53,868 nt of DNA. Source: a virus. Position numbers and translations under genes: made by a program. Location: IMG/VR virus record IMGVR_UViG_3300022200_008215, positions 1-53,868 of that record; one strand, written 5' to 3'. Positions 47,172 to 53,868 of this stretch are shown piece after piece (position 1 is the first letter of the stretch; each line of letters starts with the position of its first letter). The notes below the pieces were generated by a model. It did no database searches, was not told the DNA's origin, and was given only the letters and a program-made list of their open reading frames with translations.

Positions 47172-49598
47172 TTATACTTGTCGTTTAAATGCTGTGATTA
47201 ACATATTTACTTCGTAAGTACCGCTGGCAGCGTCTAACTGCAAGGTTGCAGTTGAACCATCAGAAGTGATATTAAATGATGTGAGGTTAATACCATCGGT
47301 TGTTTCGGTATGAGAATCGTTAATTGTAGTTCCTCCTGATTGATCCCAAGCTCCTAATAGAGTTCCAATTTTCTTTTCATCTTCACCGGTATTAGTTAAA
47401 GAATAATCTGCTTTAAATCCTGTATACCCGGTACCTGATATTGAAAATTGTTTTATATTGTGAGTTCCTGATAAGGAGCTTGAATGAAAGTGAATTAATT
47501 CTACTCCTGGAGCTCCTGGAAATCCTGTTGAACTTACTGTAATTGTATTAGAAACATCTAATGCTCCCGATACTATCAAGGATCCTGTAATAGATGCATC
47601 ACCATCTCTAGATCCATCCCATTCTGAGGTTATTCCTGTTAGCCCTGTTCCGTCTCCTACAAAAGATCCTGAAAATATAGAGCCTGATATAGAGGCTACT
47701 TTTGTAAAGTCAACTATATTATTAGAACCTGATACTATAAAGGAGCCGGTAATGTTTGCATTTCCATTATGAGTTCCATCCCATTCAACCCCTGTTAAGT
47801 TAGATCCATCCCCGTAATAAGATGTAGCTACTACTGACTGACTTACTAATAACGAACCGCTTATAGTTACGGTATTTATAGAGAAGTCACCACCGATTAG
47901 AGGATTACCTGATCCGGATGCTATATAAAGTCGGTTGTTTTCAGTTGTGTTTGGCGTTGATGGGCCTGCTGTATTACCTATGTATATATTGCTTTGTCCG
48001 CTTTTAAGATTGAGTCCTGCACAAGTTCCTATTGCAGTATTAAAGTTACCACCAACTGTACTTACATTGAAAAGGTTAGTAAGTGTGCGATAACCTACTC
48101 CTGTATTGTATCCGTTTCCTGCTACGCTTTTCAAAGAATCATAACCCAAACTAGTGTTCCCAGTACCTGTTGTTAATACACAGAGTGTACTAAACCCAAT
48201 ACCAGTATTTCCAGATCCATCTCCTATAGCTGATGCCATAGCGCAAGATCCTATTACAGTGTTAGCATTTCCAGTATGGGTTTGTGCTGCTTTGAACCCT
48301 ACTGCTGTAGTGTCTCCTCCTATACATTTTCCTGCACAGGAACCTATTGCAATATGTCTGTACGATACTGTAGGGGTATTTGCTGCTGCGCAGTATCCTA
48401 TAGCTATACTATCTGTTGGGGTCCCTATAGAACTACTATAATTCTGATAACCTAGTGAAAGGGTAGATGTAGCTTTATTAAAAATACTTATATTTGTATC
48501 TACGGTTACTCTTCCATTAAGGTCAGATTCTCCATATACTGTAAGTGATCCGGTTACTGTAGAAGATCCTGATACTATTATTGGACCTACTAGAGTAAGG
48601 CTTCCTGTAATGCCAGCTGAGCCTGTATATGGGAATGTGTCTGCAGATACTCCGGTTAAACCAGAGCCATCTCCTACAAAAGAGCCACTAAATATAGATC
48701 CTGATATAGCTGTTACGTTTGTAAAATCTATATTAATATCCGATCCACTTATAATAAGGGATCCTGTAATAGATGCATCACCATCTCTAGATCCATCCCA
48801 TTCTTGTGTTACGGTTAGTCCTGTTAAGTTAGTTCCATCTCCATGAAATGAACCTGAAAAGATAGAGGCTGATACCTGACTGCTAAAGGTAATCTGACCT
48901 GTTCCAAAATCCCCGTACATTAACGGTGTGTCCGATCCTGTATTATGAATGTAAAGTTTATTTGATTGAGCTGTATTTATTTCAGGACCTGCCTGGTATC
49001 CAATGTATATATTATCATCTCCAGAGGTGAGGGTAATCCCAGCTTCTTTCCCGATTGCAATATTGTTATTACCGCTGGCTGCACCACCTAACGCTCCATA
49101 ACCTATTACTGTAGATCCAGATGCATCGGTTGCGTTATCTAGGGATTGGTATCCAATTGCTATGTTATCTACTCCTATTAAATTTTCTCCTGATTGGTAT
49201 CCTATTAATATGTTTTTATTAGCTCCTGAAATATTTCCTCCAGCCTGTTCTCCTATAAGTATATTTTCATTCGTATCATCTAAGTATAAACTCCCTGATA
49301 GTCTAAGAACTGTCCCGTCAAAATTAAAATTAGGCTCCCCCTGTAGAGACCCACTTAATCCAGTAGCAGTCAGCATGTACCCGCTTACATTATTTGTTAT
49401 AGAAACTGAGCCTGTTGATCCAGCACCAATAGGTATAGTGTAGAAGTCCCCTGCAGTTGTATCGAAATGGAGTCTTAGTGTAGCTCCATCATCATGAATC
49501 GAACTTGAATAAAATACAGAGCGGAAGTTATCATCCATCTGTTGATGTGAAAGAGAGGTACCTAATTCTAACCTATATGTAATTCCCGGGATTGCCAT
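47172..49598 (-). CDS. Large fibre protein with YadA-head-like repeats
   Basis: An 808-residue fibre. Residues 1-45 (LGTSLSHQQMDDNFRSVFYS and SIHDDGATLRLHFD) share a pattern with the start of the 428-residue fibre at 49640, probably the tail-docking module. Residues about 112-235 and 365-560 are YadA-head-like repeats (NILIGYQSGENL, NIAIGYQSLDN, TVIGYGALGG and similar). Between and after them stand EWDGSRDGDASITGSLIISG modules, each followed by a GSIFSGSFVGDGSGLTG strand. The last 110 residues form a beta-rich tip (HFHSSSLSGTHNIKQFSISG). A 45-bp exact DNA repeat encodes the EWDGSRDGDASITGS unit twice. Likely a trimeric tail fibre. Confidence 0.75.
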   Translation of the reverse strand: MAIPGITYRLELGTSLSHQQMDDNFRSVFYSSSIHDDGATLRLHFDTTAGDFYTIPIGAGSTGSVSITNNVSGYMLTATGLSGSLQGEPNFNFDGTVLRLSGSLYLDDTNENILIGEQAGGNISGANKNILIGYQSGENLIGVDNIAIGYQSLDNATDASGSTVIGYGALGGAASGNNNIAIGKEAGITLTSGDDNIYIGYQAGPEINTAQSNKLYIHNTGSDTPLMYGDFGTGQITFSSQVSASIFSGSFHGDGTNLTGLTVTQEWDGSRDGDASITGSLIISGSDINIDFTNVTAISGSIFSGSFVGDGSGLTGVSADTFPYTGSAGITGSLTLVGPIIVSGSSTVTGSLTVYGESDLNGRVTVDTNISIFNKATSTLSLGYQNYSSSIGTPTDSIAIGYCAAANTPTVSYRHIAIGSCAGKCIGGDTTAVGFKAAQTHTGNANTVIGSCAMASAIGDGSGNTGIGFSTLCVLTTGTGNTSLGYDSLKSVAGNGYNTGVGYRTLTNLFNVSTVGGNFNTAIGTCAGLNLKSGQSNIYIGNTAGPSTPNTTENNRLYIASGSGNPLIGGDFSINTVTISGSLLVSQSVVATSYYGDGSNLTGVEWDGTHNGNANITGSFIVSGSNNIVDFTKVASISGSIFSGSFVGDGTGLTGITSEWDGSRDGDASITGSLIVSGALDVSNTITVSSTGFPGAPGVELIHFHSSSLSGTHNIKQFSISGTGYTGFKADYSLTNTGEDEKKIGTLLGAWDQSGGTTINDSHTETTDGINLTSFNITSDGSTATLQLDAASGTYEVNMLITAFKRQV
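47581..47625. repeat. 45-bp exact direct repeat, copy 1
   Basis: Same sequence as 48760-48804 in the same gene; it encodes the EWDGSRDGDASITGS module. A diverged copy occurs in the neighbouring fibre near 47006-47050. Confidence 0.85.
48760..48804. repeat. 45-bp exact direct repeat, copy 2
   Basis: Identical to 47581-47625, about 1.2 kb away in direct orientation. Recombination between copies would shorten the fibre in frame. Confidence 0.85.
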
Positions 49599-49611
49599 GT
49601 TATGTCTTTAT

Positions 49612-49619
49612 TATAAATA
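49612..49619 (-). promoter_or_regulatory. Candidate late promoter motif TATTTATA (before 808-aa fibre)
   Basis: Minus strand reads GATATTTATAATA, 13 nt before the ATG at 49598, in the gap between two fibre genes. Confidence 0.4.
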
Positions 49620-49639
49620 TCTTTATATTAATTACTTTT

Positions 49640-50926
49640 CTAACCTAGATAAGTTGTTCTACTAGTTTCATACCAGTAGTTTCCATCAGATACAAAACTA
49701 ATTGTATATGTTTTACTTTTTGCCACTGTTAAGTTTCCTTGTACTTTAAAATTAGTATCAAATGATACCGTATTTGTAGATAATATGTTAGGTTCTATAA
49801 TCACTGTTGCCTCTATCCCTGATATTATTTCTCCTGAAGTAAATGTAATATCTCCAGTGATTGGAGCTTTTACAATTTTGCTTGTGGCAATACCCAGGTC
49901 TTGTGTGTCTACAGGGTTTATGGTATACTTTCCTCTCATCTGTCCGTTAACATCTAAGGTTACGGAAGGGGCATTTGTTGCAATACCGACTCTTTGGTTT
50001 GATTTAAATGTTGCAATAGAAGTTGCACTAGCGTAGGTTTCGTCAGTAGATGATATAATTGAAAAAGAATTCTCCCCTGTGGTTGGGGTTCTGCTACTGT
50101 ATTCTGATAAGCTAATTACTACGTGTCCTCCTTTAGAGTTTGTGCTTGTAAGAGGGCCAGAGAGCATTACTCCATATTCGTTAATATTACTGCCTAGTAC
50201 ATTACTTTGGTAAACTGTAGATGGAATAGGTCTTATAATAGACTGTGTACCCCTATCTCCTGTTTTCTGAACACCTATTCCTTCAGCTCCTAGAACGGAT
50301 AGTTGTCTATTTGTGTTACTATCAAATATACCTAAACCTATTGAGGTAAGTGTTGAAATAGTGTTACTATTAATTTGTAAATTGAGCTTATTTACAGCCT
50401 CTAGGTATATGTTACTTCCTTGGGTATCGGTTGTATCGGTTTTTCCTATCTGTCCAAGTCTAGTTGTCCCATTATAGAATACTATTTGAGCTTTGTTGGT
50501 TGGAGTACTTACTCCTGATGTTGCAAGTCTTATCGTTGCTGTGTTATTAATATCACTAACTATATGAAGTCTGTCGTTCACTAAGTCTGTTCCTATACCT
50601 ACACGGAAACGAGTATTATCGTAATACAGCCTAGAGCTTCCTCCGAAGACTCCGTTATTATTATATTGAATAGCTCCGTTAGGTCCGTCAGGATTGCTTC
50701 CTGATATAACTGTAGTGGTTGTTCCTCCGTTAATACTCACTGATTGATACCGGTCAGGTCCGTAATCTTCTGTTCCTGTATCTAAGGAATCACTTCCGGT
50801 ATAGTGAAGTCTGAGTTCTGATCCGCTATTGTGAATAGAGCTTGAATAGAAGAGTTGGGACATGTTTCTGTCCATTTCTTCATACGTTAATGCTGATCCT
50901 TTAAGTGTTCTTAAAATAATACTCAT
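49640..50926 (-). CDS. Tail fibre-like protein
   Basis: A 428-residue fibre. Residues 1-45 (LKGSALTYEEMDRNMSQLFY, SSIHNSGSELRLHYTGS) match the N-terminal module of the 808-residue fibre and suggest the same docking site. Residues about 85-210 contain the RVGIGTDLVNDRLHIVSD type motif common to phage and bacterial fibre proteins. Residues about 310-345 contain a second RVGIATNAPSVTLDVNGQMR motif. The C-terminus is beta-rich with repeated polar strands and ends YETSRTTYLG. No peptidase S74 or other self-cleaving chaperone domain is evident. Placed between structural tail proteins and the larger fibre. Confidence 0.7.
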   Translation of the reverse strand: MSIILRTLKGSALTYEEMDRNMSQLFYSSSIHNSGSELRLHYTGSDSLDTGTEDYGPDRYQSVSINGGTTTTVISGSNPDGPNGAIQYNNNGVFGGSSRLYYDNTRFRVGIGTDLVNDRLHIVSDINNTATIRLATSGVSTPTNKAQIVFYNGTTRLGQIGKTDTTDTQGSNIYLEAVNKLNLQINSNTISTLTSIGLGIFDSNTNRQLSVLGAEGIGVQKTGDRGTQSIIRPIPSTVYQSNVLGSNINEYGVMLSGPLTSTNSKGGHVVISLSEYSSRTPTTGENSFSIISSTDETYASATSIATFKSNQRVGIATNAPSVTLDVNGQMRGKYTINPVDTQDLGIATSKIVKAPITGDITFTSGEIISGIEATVIIEPNILSTNTVSFDTNFKVQGNLTVAKSKTYTISFVSDGNYWYETSRTTYLG

Positions 50927-50940
50927 TTTTTATATCTTTA

Positions 50941-52059
50941 TTAGGTATAGTCTTCTAATTGTTTAAATCTATTTACTCCAAAGTTCATATCTAACTTTAC
51001 AATAATTGACATATCTGTATCTGCTGATGTAGGTAAGGGTTGTCCCATCTTTGCTACAGCTACTAGTTCGTGTACATCATTGTAAAGCCCGACAGTAGTT
51101 ATATACGGTTGGAAGTATGAACCTGATATATTTGCTTTTTTCTCACCTGTTGTAGTATCTAAAGCTGTTTTGTTTAATGTATGGTTAAATTCTGCAGTTT
51201 TAATCTTACAGTGGTAGTTGTGAGTATAAATAGGTTGATTTGATTTCCAGCTTATAATTGCGTTAACGTAATAGTTGTAGTACATTGCAATTTCATCATC
51301 GGTGATTATTATTTGACCGTGAGAGTATATTACATTTCCTACTACCCTGTTTCGGAAGTTTTGTACAGGTTCTTGATCTAGGTACTGTCCTGGTATTGGT
51401 TCTGTTTCTATTACGTACTCTGATTCGTTTTCAATATAGTCAAATTCGTTTTCATTATATTGTAGGTAGAGGTTACCTTCTCCATCATCTACTATTACTC
51501 CTAAGGTGGATAAAATAGAGTCGTATATGTTTTCTATATATAAGTTATCTTCCGGGTCAGATGAGGTTCCGTTTGGATCAGTTTCAGCGTCTGTTACGTA
51601 ATTATTTAGAATATAGTTGCTTCCTGTCCCTGGTAGGAGATCAGGTCTTATTGATACAGATCCTGGTTCAATGTGAGTACCGTACATCTCTTTGGGTAGA
51701 GAAAGTACTGCAATTCTTTCATTCAAATATCTTGATCCACTTATGTTGTATGAGGATTGAAGGTAGTTTTCATAGGAGCTGCTTGTGAGTATTTCTGAGT
51801 TATTAAATAGGCTGTAGTAGAGGTGGTGGGTGCTATGGAATGTTAACCTTCTGTTGAAGGAGGATGTTACTATACTGTTTACACCTCCACCGTAAACTAT
51901 ATCTTGAAGTTCAGAGTAGTACGGACGAGAGCCAGATAAACCAACTATGTTAAGTATTCCTAAATCTCCGTACTGGCTTCCGCTAGCAATCCATGATTTG
52001 CGAGCGGTATACGTCGTAATAAAAGCATCTTGTTGATTTAGTTTTTTGTAAGCGCTCAT
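50941..52059 (-). CDS. Tail structural protein, paralogue of its upstream neighbour
   Basis: A 372-residue protein that shares with the 340-residue neighbour the C-terminal motif YITTVGLYNDxxxLVAVAK followed by a P-rich link and a final IxVKLDM/IRIKLDY strand. Both start with a short xYKKLNQQD/FKRLDQED opening, so they are tandem duplicates that have diverged in the middle. Residues about 40-230 are Ser/Tyr-rich beta. The TVGLYNDNNDLVAVAKxxxP motif is one I associate with virion proteins of T4-like marine phages; no T4 gene number can be given. Likely baseplate- or tail-associated by position. Gap of only 3 bp to the upstream gene. Confidence 0.65.
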   Translation of the reverse strand: MSAYKKLNQQDAFITTYTARKSWIASGSQYGDLGILNIVGLSGSRPYYSELQDIVYGGGVNSIVTSSFNRRLTFHSTHHLYYSLFNNSEILTSSSYENYLQSSYNISGSRYLNERIAVLSLPKEMYGTHIEPGSVSIRPDLLPGTGSNYILNNYVTDAETDPNGTSSDPEDNLYIENIYDSILSTLGVIVDDGEGNLYLQYNENEFDYIENESEYVIETEPIPGQYLDQEPVQNFRNRVVGNVIYSHGQIIITDDEIAMYYNYYVNAIISWKSNQPIYTHNYHCKIKTAEFNHTLNKTALDTTTGEKKANISGSYFQPYITTVGLYNDVHELVAVAKMGQPLPTSADTDMSIIVKLDMNFGVNRFKQLEDYT

Positions 52060-52062
52060 TCA

Positions 52063-53085
52063 TTAATAGTCAAGTTTGATTCTAATTAAAGCTTCTTTTG
52101 TAAAATCTTTAAGTAACGGTCTTGATAATTTTGCTACTGCTACTAGGTCATTATTATCATTATACAGTCCAACTGTTGTAATATAAGCCTGTGGTGAATT
52201 AATCATTACATCATGAGTAATTTCTCCTGAACCGGTAATATTAGAGGGATTAGTAGAATAGTTAAATTCACTATTTCTTACTCGAACAAATACGTAATTA
52301 GAACTAATCGTTTCTTCAGACTGTAGACTAAAAGATTCTCCTTGTTTAATTGAGTTATAAATTTTAGCTGGATTGTTTACAGTACCTGTTACTCCATCTA
52401 CATTTACAGTACTTATTATATTTTCTGCTTCTATAGCTAATCTATTTAAAATAATTACCCCTACGTCTGGTAGAAATTTTCCGTAACTTCCATTAGCGGC
52501 TGAATATCCATCTCCTCCTTCGTCTACATTATAGGCGCTTCCTGCTGAGCCGCTTATAATTTCGTAGACTCGGCCTGCATCTACATAAGATATGGTTGTA
52601 GTATCGTTGCTGTTATCTGTTAAGTGAAGTATATTTGAACCGCTAGCTAGTATGAGTTCAAATGTACCGGGGAAAAGTTTTTCTTTATACCTACTTCTAT
52701 TAATGTTAATGAAGTAGAATGAGTCTGATGTTGTTGTTCCGAAAGTAAAAGCTGAATCTTCGTCTCCAAATACAAGGTTTCTGTATTGTCCGTATAGAGT
52801 AGTGGTGGGAGAAACTCCTGGTACGTTAGTATTATAGGGTGCTTCTCCTCTTCCTAACCTATCTCCATACCCTACAGCCATTTGACTTCTTGCAGTACTG
52901 TTGAACTGTACTGTATTAATATCTTGATCGTATATTGAATAGTAGTAATTTCCTGTGTTACTAGCTATTTGGGCAGAAGAAGTAAAAAAGGTGGTAAGTT
53001 CGATAGCATTTGTCGACCACAGGGGTGCTACAATTGAATCTGCACTTATTGAAATATCTTCTTGGTCTAATCTTTTAAATGACAT
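52063..53085 (-). CDS. Tail structural protein (paralogue pair)
   Basis: A 340-residue beta-rich protein starting MSFKRLDQEDISISADSIVA. The C-terminus carries AYITTVGLYNDNNDLVAVAK then LSRPLLKDFTKEALIRIKLD, nearly the same as its downstream paralogue. A SDSFYFININRSRYKEKLFP segment (about 120-139) is followed by FELILASGSNILHLTDNSND, which resembles a repeat-like outer beta domain. No enzyme motif. Co-transcribed with the 220-residue gene (gap 6 bp). Role probably a baseplate or tail-tip structural component; the T4 equivalent is not clear. Confidence 0.65.
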   Translation of the reverse strand: MSFKRLDQEDISISADSIVAPLWSTNAIELTTFFTSSAQIASNTGNYYYSIYDQDINTVQFNSTARSQMAVGYGDRLGRGEAPYNTNVPGVSPTTTLYGQYRNLVFGDEDSAFTFGTTTSDSFYFININRSRYKEKLFPGTFELILASGSNILHLTDNSNDTTTISYVDAGRVYEIISGSAGSAYNVDEGGDGYSAANGSYGKFLPDVGVIILNRLAIEAENIISTVNVDGVTGTVNNPAKIYNSIKQGESFSLQSEETISSNYVFVRVRNSEFNYSTNPSNITGSGEITHDVMINSPQAYITTVGLYNDNNDLVAVAKLSRPLLKDFTKEALIRIKLDY

Positions 53086-53091
53086 ATCTTA

Positions 53092-53754
53092 TTAGTTGTT
53101 TACTTTTACGATTGTGATTGGAATGGTAACTCTTGCTCCTGAGTCTCTTCCTATTACTGTAATGGTTGTTTGAAGAGTAGTTCTATCGGTTCCAAAGAGA
53201 GTGTTAACTGTAGTTGCAGCTAGGTTAATTGAGGTTCCAATAACTGTTTTAGATACATTTGTACCTAAGGTTGTTGTTGAATTTAATTGTTCTGCTGCTG
53301 GTGTGTTTACTCCTACTCCGTTATATGTTTGCATTGTTCTAGCGTCAGCGATAGTAGCTACATATCCTCCTGCTTCGAAAGTTTGAGAAGATCCTAAATA
53401 ATTTAAAGTTTGTGGAGTGATAGCTAAAGATGCTCCTTGCTTTAATCTTATTGCTGTATATCCTAAATCTAATATAGGAAGCTTAGCTGTTCCTCTTGGG
53501 AGAGTTGTAATCTTATATTTCATTATCTGGGTTTCGTCTGGAAAAGCTTCAAGTAGAGGAAGGTTTTCTATAGCCTGCCCGTAATAAGCAGAACCTAAAG
53601 GATGTAAAGGATTATATAGTGTATAGTCTATTTCATCATCCCCTAAGGCAAATTGTGTAATACTGAAGGAGCCATCTCCTCTAGCTAAAAGCTCTCTTCC
53701 TTTTTTAGTCAATATAGCATCGACTGTTACGATTGAATTATCTAAATATCCCAT
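53092..53754 (-). CDS. Tail structural protein, unknown T4 equivalent
   Basis: A 220-residue protein. The opening MGYLDNSIVTVDAILTKKGR then ELLARGDGSFSITQFALGDDEIDY is a strongly conserved start (xLTKxGRELLARGdgsF, xFALGDDEIDY) that I know from virion proteins of T4-like marine phages, without an assigned T4 gene. The C-terminal half consists of short polar beta strands (TVIGTSINLAATTVNTLFG, TTLQTTITVIGRDSGARVTI). It follows the end of a probable upstream gene by 55 bp that contain a TATTTATA motif 20 nt before the ATG. Likely baseplate or tail fibre adaptor by its place before the fibre genes. Confidence 0.7.
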   Translation of the reverse strand: MGYLDNSIVTVDAILTKKGRELLARGDGSFSITQFALGDDEIDYTLYNPLHPLGSAYYGQAIENLPLLEAFPDETQIMKYKITTLPRGTAKLPILDLGYTAIRLKQGASLAITPQTLNYLGSSQTFEAGGYVATIADARTMQTYNGVGVNTPAAEQLNSTTTLGTNVSKTVIGTSINLAATTVNTLFGTDRTTLQTTITVIGRDSGARVTIPITIVKVNN

Positions 53755-53774
53755 GTTTGTTTTATTCTATATAG

Positions 53775-53782
53775 TATAAATA
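53775..53782 (-). promoter_or_regulatory. Candidate late promoter motif TATTTATA (before 220-aa gene)
   Basis: Minus strand reads GATATTTATACTA, 20 nt before the ATG at 53754. Confidence 0.4.
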
Positions 53783-53809
53783 TCTTATTTTTATGTTTTA
53801 CTTTTAATT

Positions 53810-53868
53810 TTATGGCTCTACTCCTGTGAAGTATAGAACCTGTGGGCAAAGTGAGCTTGAATATACTG
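53810..53868 (-). CDS. Possible 3' end of an upstream gene
   Basis: The last 18 codons of a minus-strand frame entering from the right edge, ending SSSLCPQVLYFTGVEP then TAA at 53810-53812. The other two minus frames are less gene-like at this edge: one stops after 16 codons, the other stays open through the leader. The frame choice rests only on plausible composition and on the stop lying just before the AT-rich leader of the next gene. Confidence 0.3.
   Translation of the reverse strand, partial: VYSSSLCPQVLYFTGVEP

Noticed and set aside
1-53868. tRNA genes, integrase, attachment sites or origin
   Set aside because: No cloverleaf-like sequence, recombinase gene or iteron cluster was seen. 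A tRNA scan would be needed to be certain.

Overview
The window is part of the genome of a T4-like contractile-tailed phage (a myovirus). It is AT-rich and every credible gene lies on the minus strand, so transcription runs from high to low coordinates. The anchors are terminase large subunit (gp17), portal (gp20), prohead protease (gp21), scaffold (gp22), major capsid protein (gp23), PhoH, neck proteins, a gp15-like tail terminator and the start of the gp18 tail sheath. Start codons are almost never preceded by a Shine-Dalgarno sequence and sit behind A/T-rich leaders. That is typical of Bacteroidota genes and their phages, so a Bacteroidota host, possibly aquatic, is my best inference. No tRNA, integrase, insertion sequence or CRISPR array was seen.

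Layout in the direction of transcription. 53.9-45.8 kb: tail and fibre structural proteins, including two paralogous pairs and two fibres with YadA-head-like repeats. 45.7-43.9 kb: a GT9-like glycosyltransferase followed by GIY-YIG and HNH endonucleases. 43.9-35.2 kb: host-contact proteins, namely two collagen-like (Gly-Ser/Thr-Ser)n fibres, three LamG/concanavalin-like lectins that share an exact 106-bp DNA repeat, a small methyltransferase and accessory proteins. 35.1-31.6 kb: small conserved phage proteins, a miniature kinase-like protein, a DnaG-type primase and a RecB-like nuclease. 31.6-22.5 kb: nucleotidyltransferases, an 881-residue multi-enzyme protein (nucleotidyltransferase, NMNAT-like domain, two HExxH domains), a HAD phosphatase and a 718-residue modular protein. 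22.4-11.5 kb: the head cassette. 11.5-7.9 kb: neck and tail completion. 7.8-0 kb: a fibre protein, a 57-residue protein, a glycan operon and the tail sheath.

Three themes stand out. (1) At least eleven proteins, including gp21 and gp23, begin with a short amphipathic peptide ending in (I/L)xE. This resembles T4 capsid-targeting sequences ended by a gp21 protease site. Similar (I/L)xE sites lie between domains of the two large proteins, suggesting head-packaged cargo and polyproteins matured by gp21: nucleotidyltransferase/NMNAT-like, metalloprotease, HAD phosphatase and kinase-like proteins. (2) The phage carries a glycan operon that includes a 1248-residue fusion of GT4, TibC-like heptosyltransferase (with Cys4 finger), DxD glycosyltransferase and PIG-L deacetylase. 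It is joined to a further glycosyltransferase and a sugar C-methyltransferase. The Ser/Thr-rich fibres are obvious candidate substrates. (3) Two recurrent upstream motifs, often just after terminators, look like two promoter classes: (A/C)TATTTATAA before virion genes and TTCATATATTTAGG before the glycan, PhoH and nucleotidyltransferase units. Both large themes rest on motif reading and need experimental or search confirmation.
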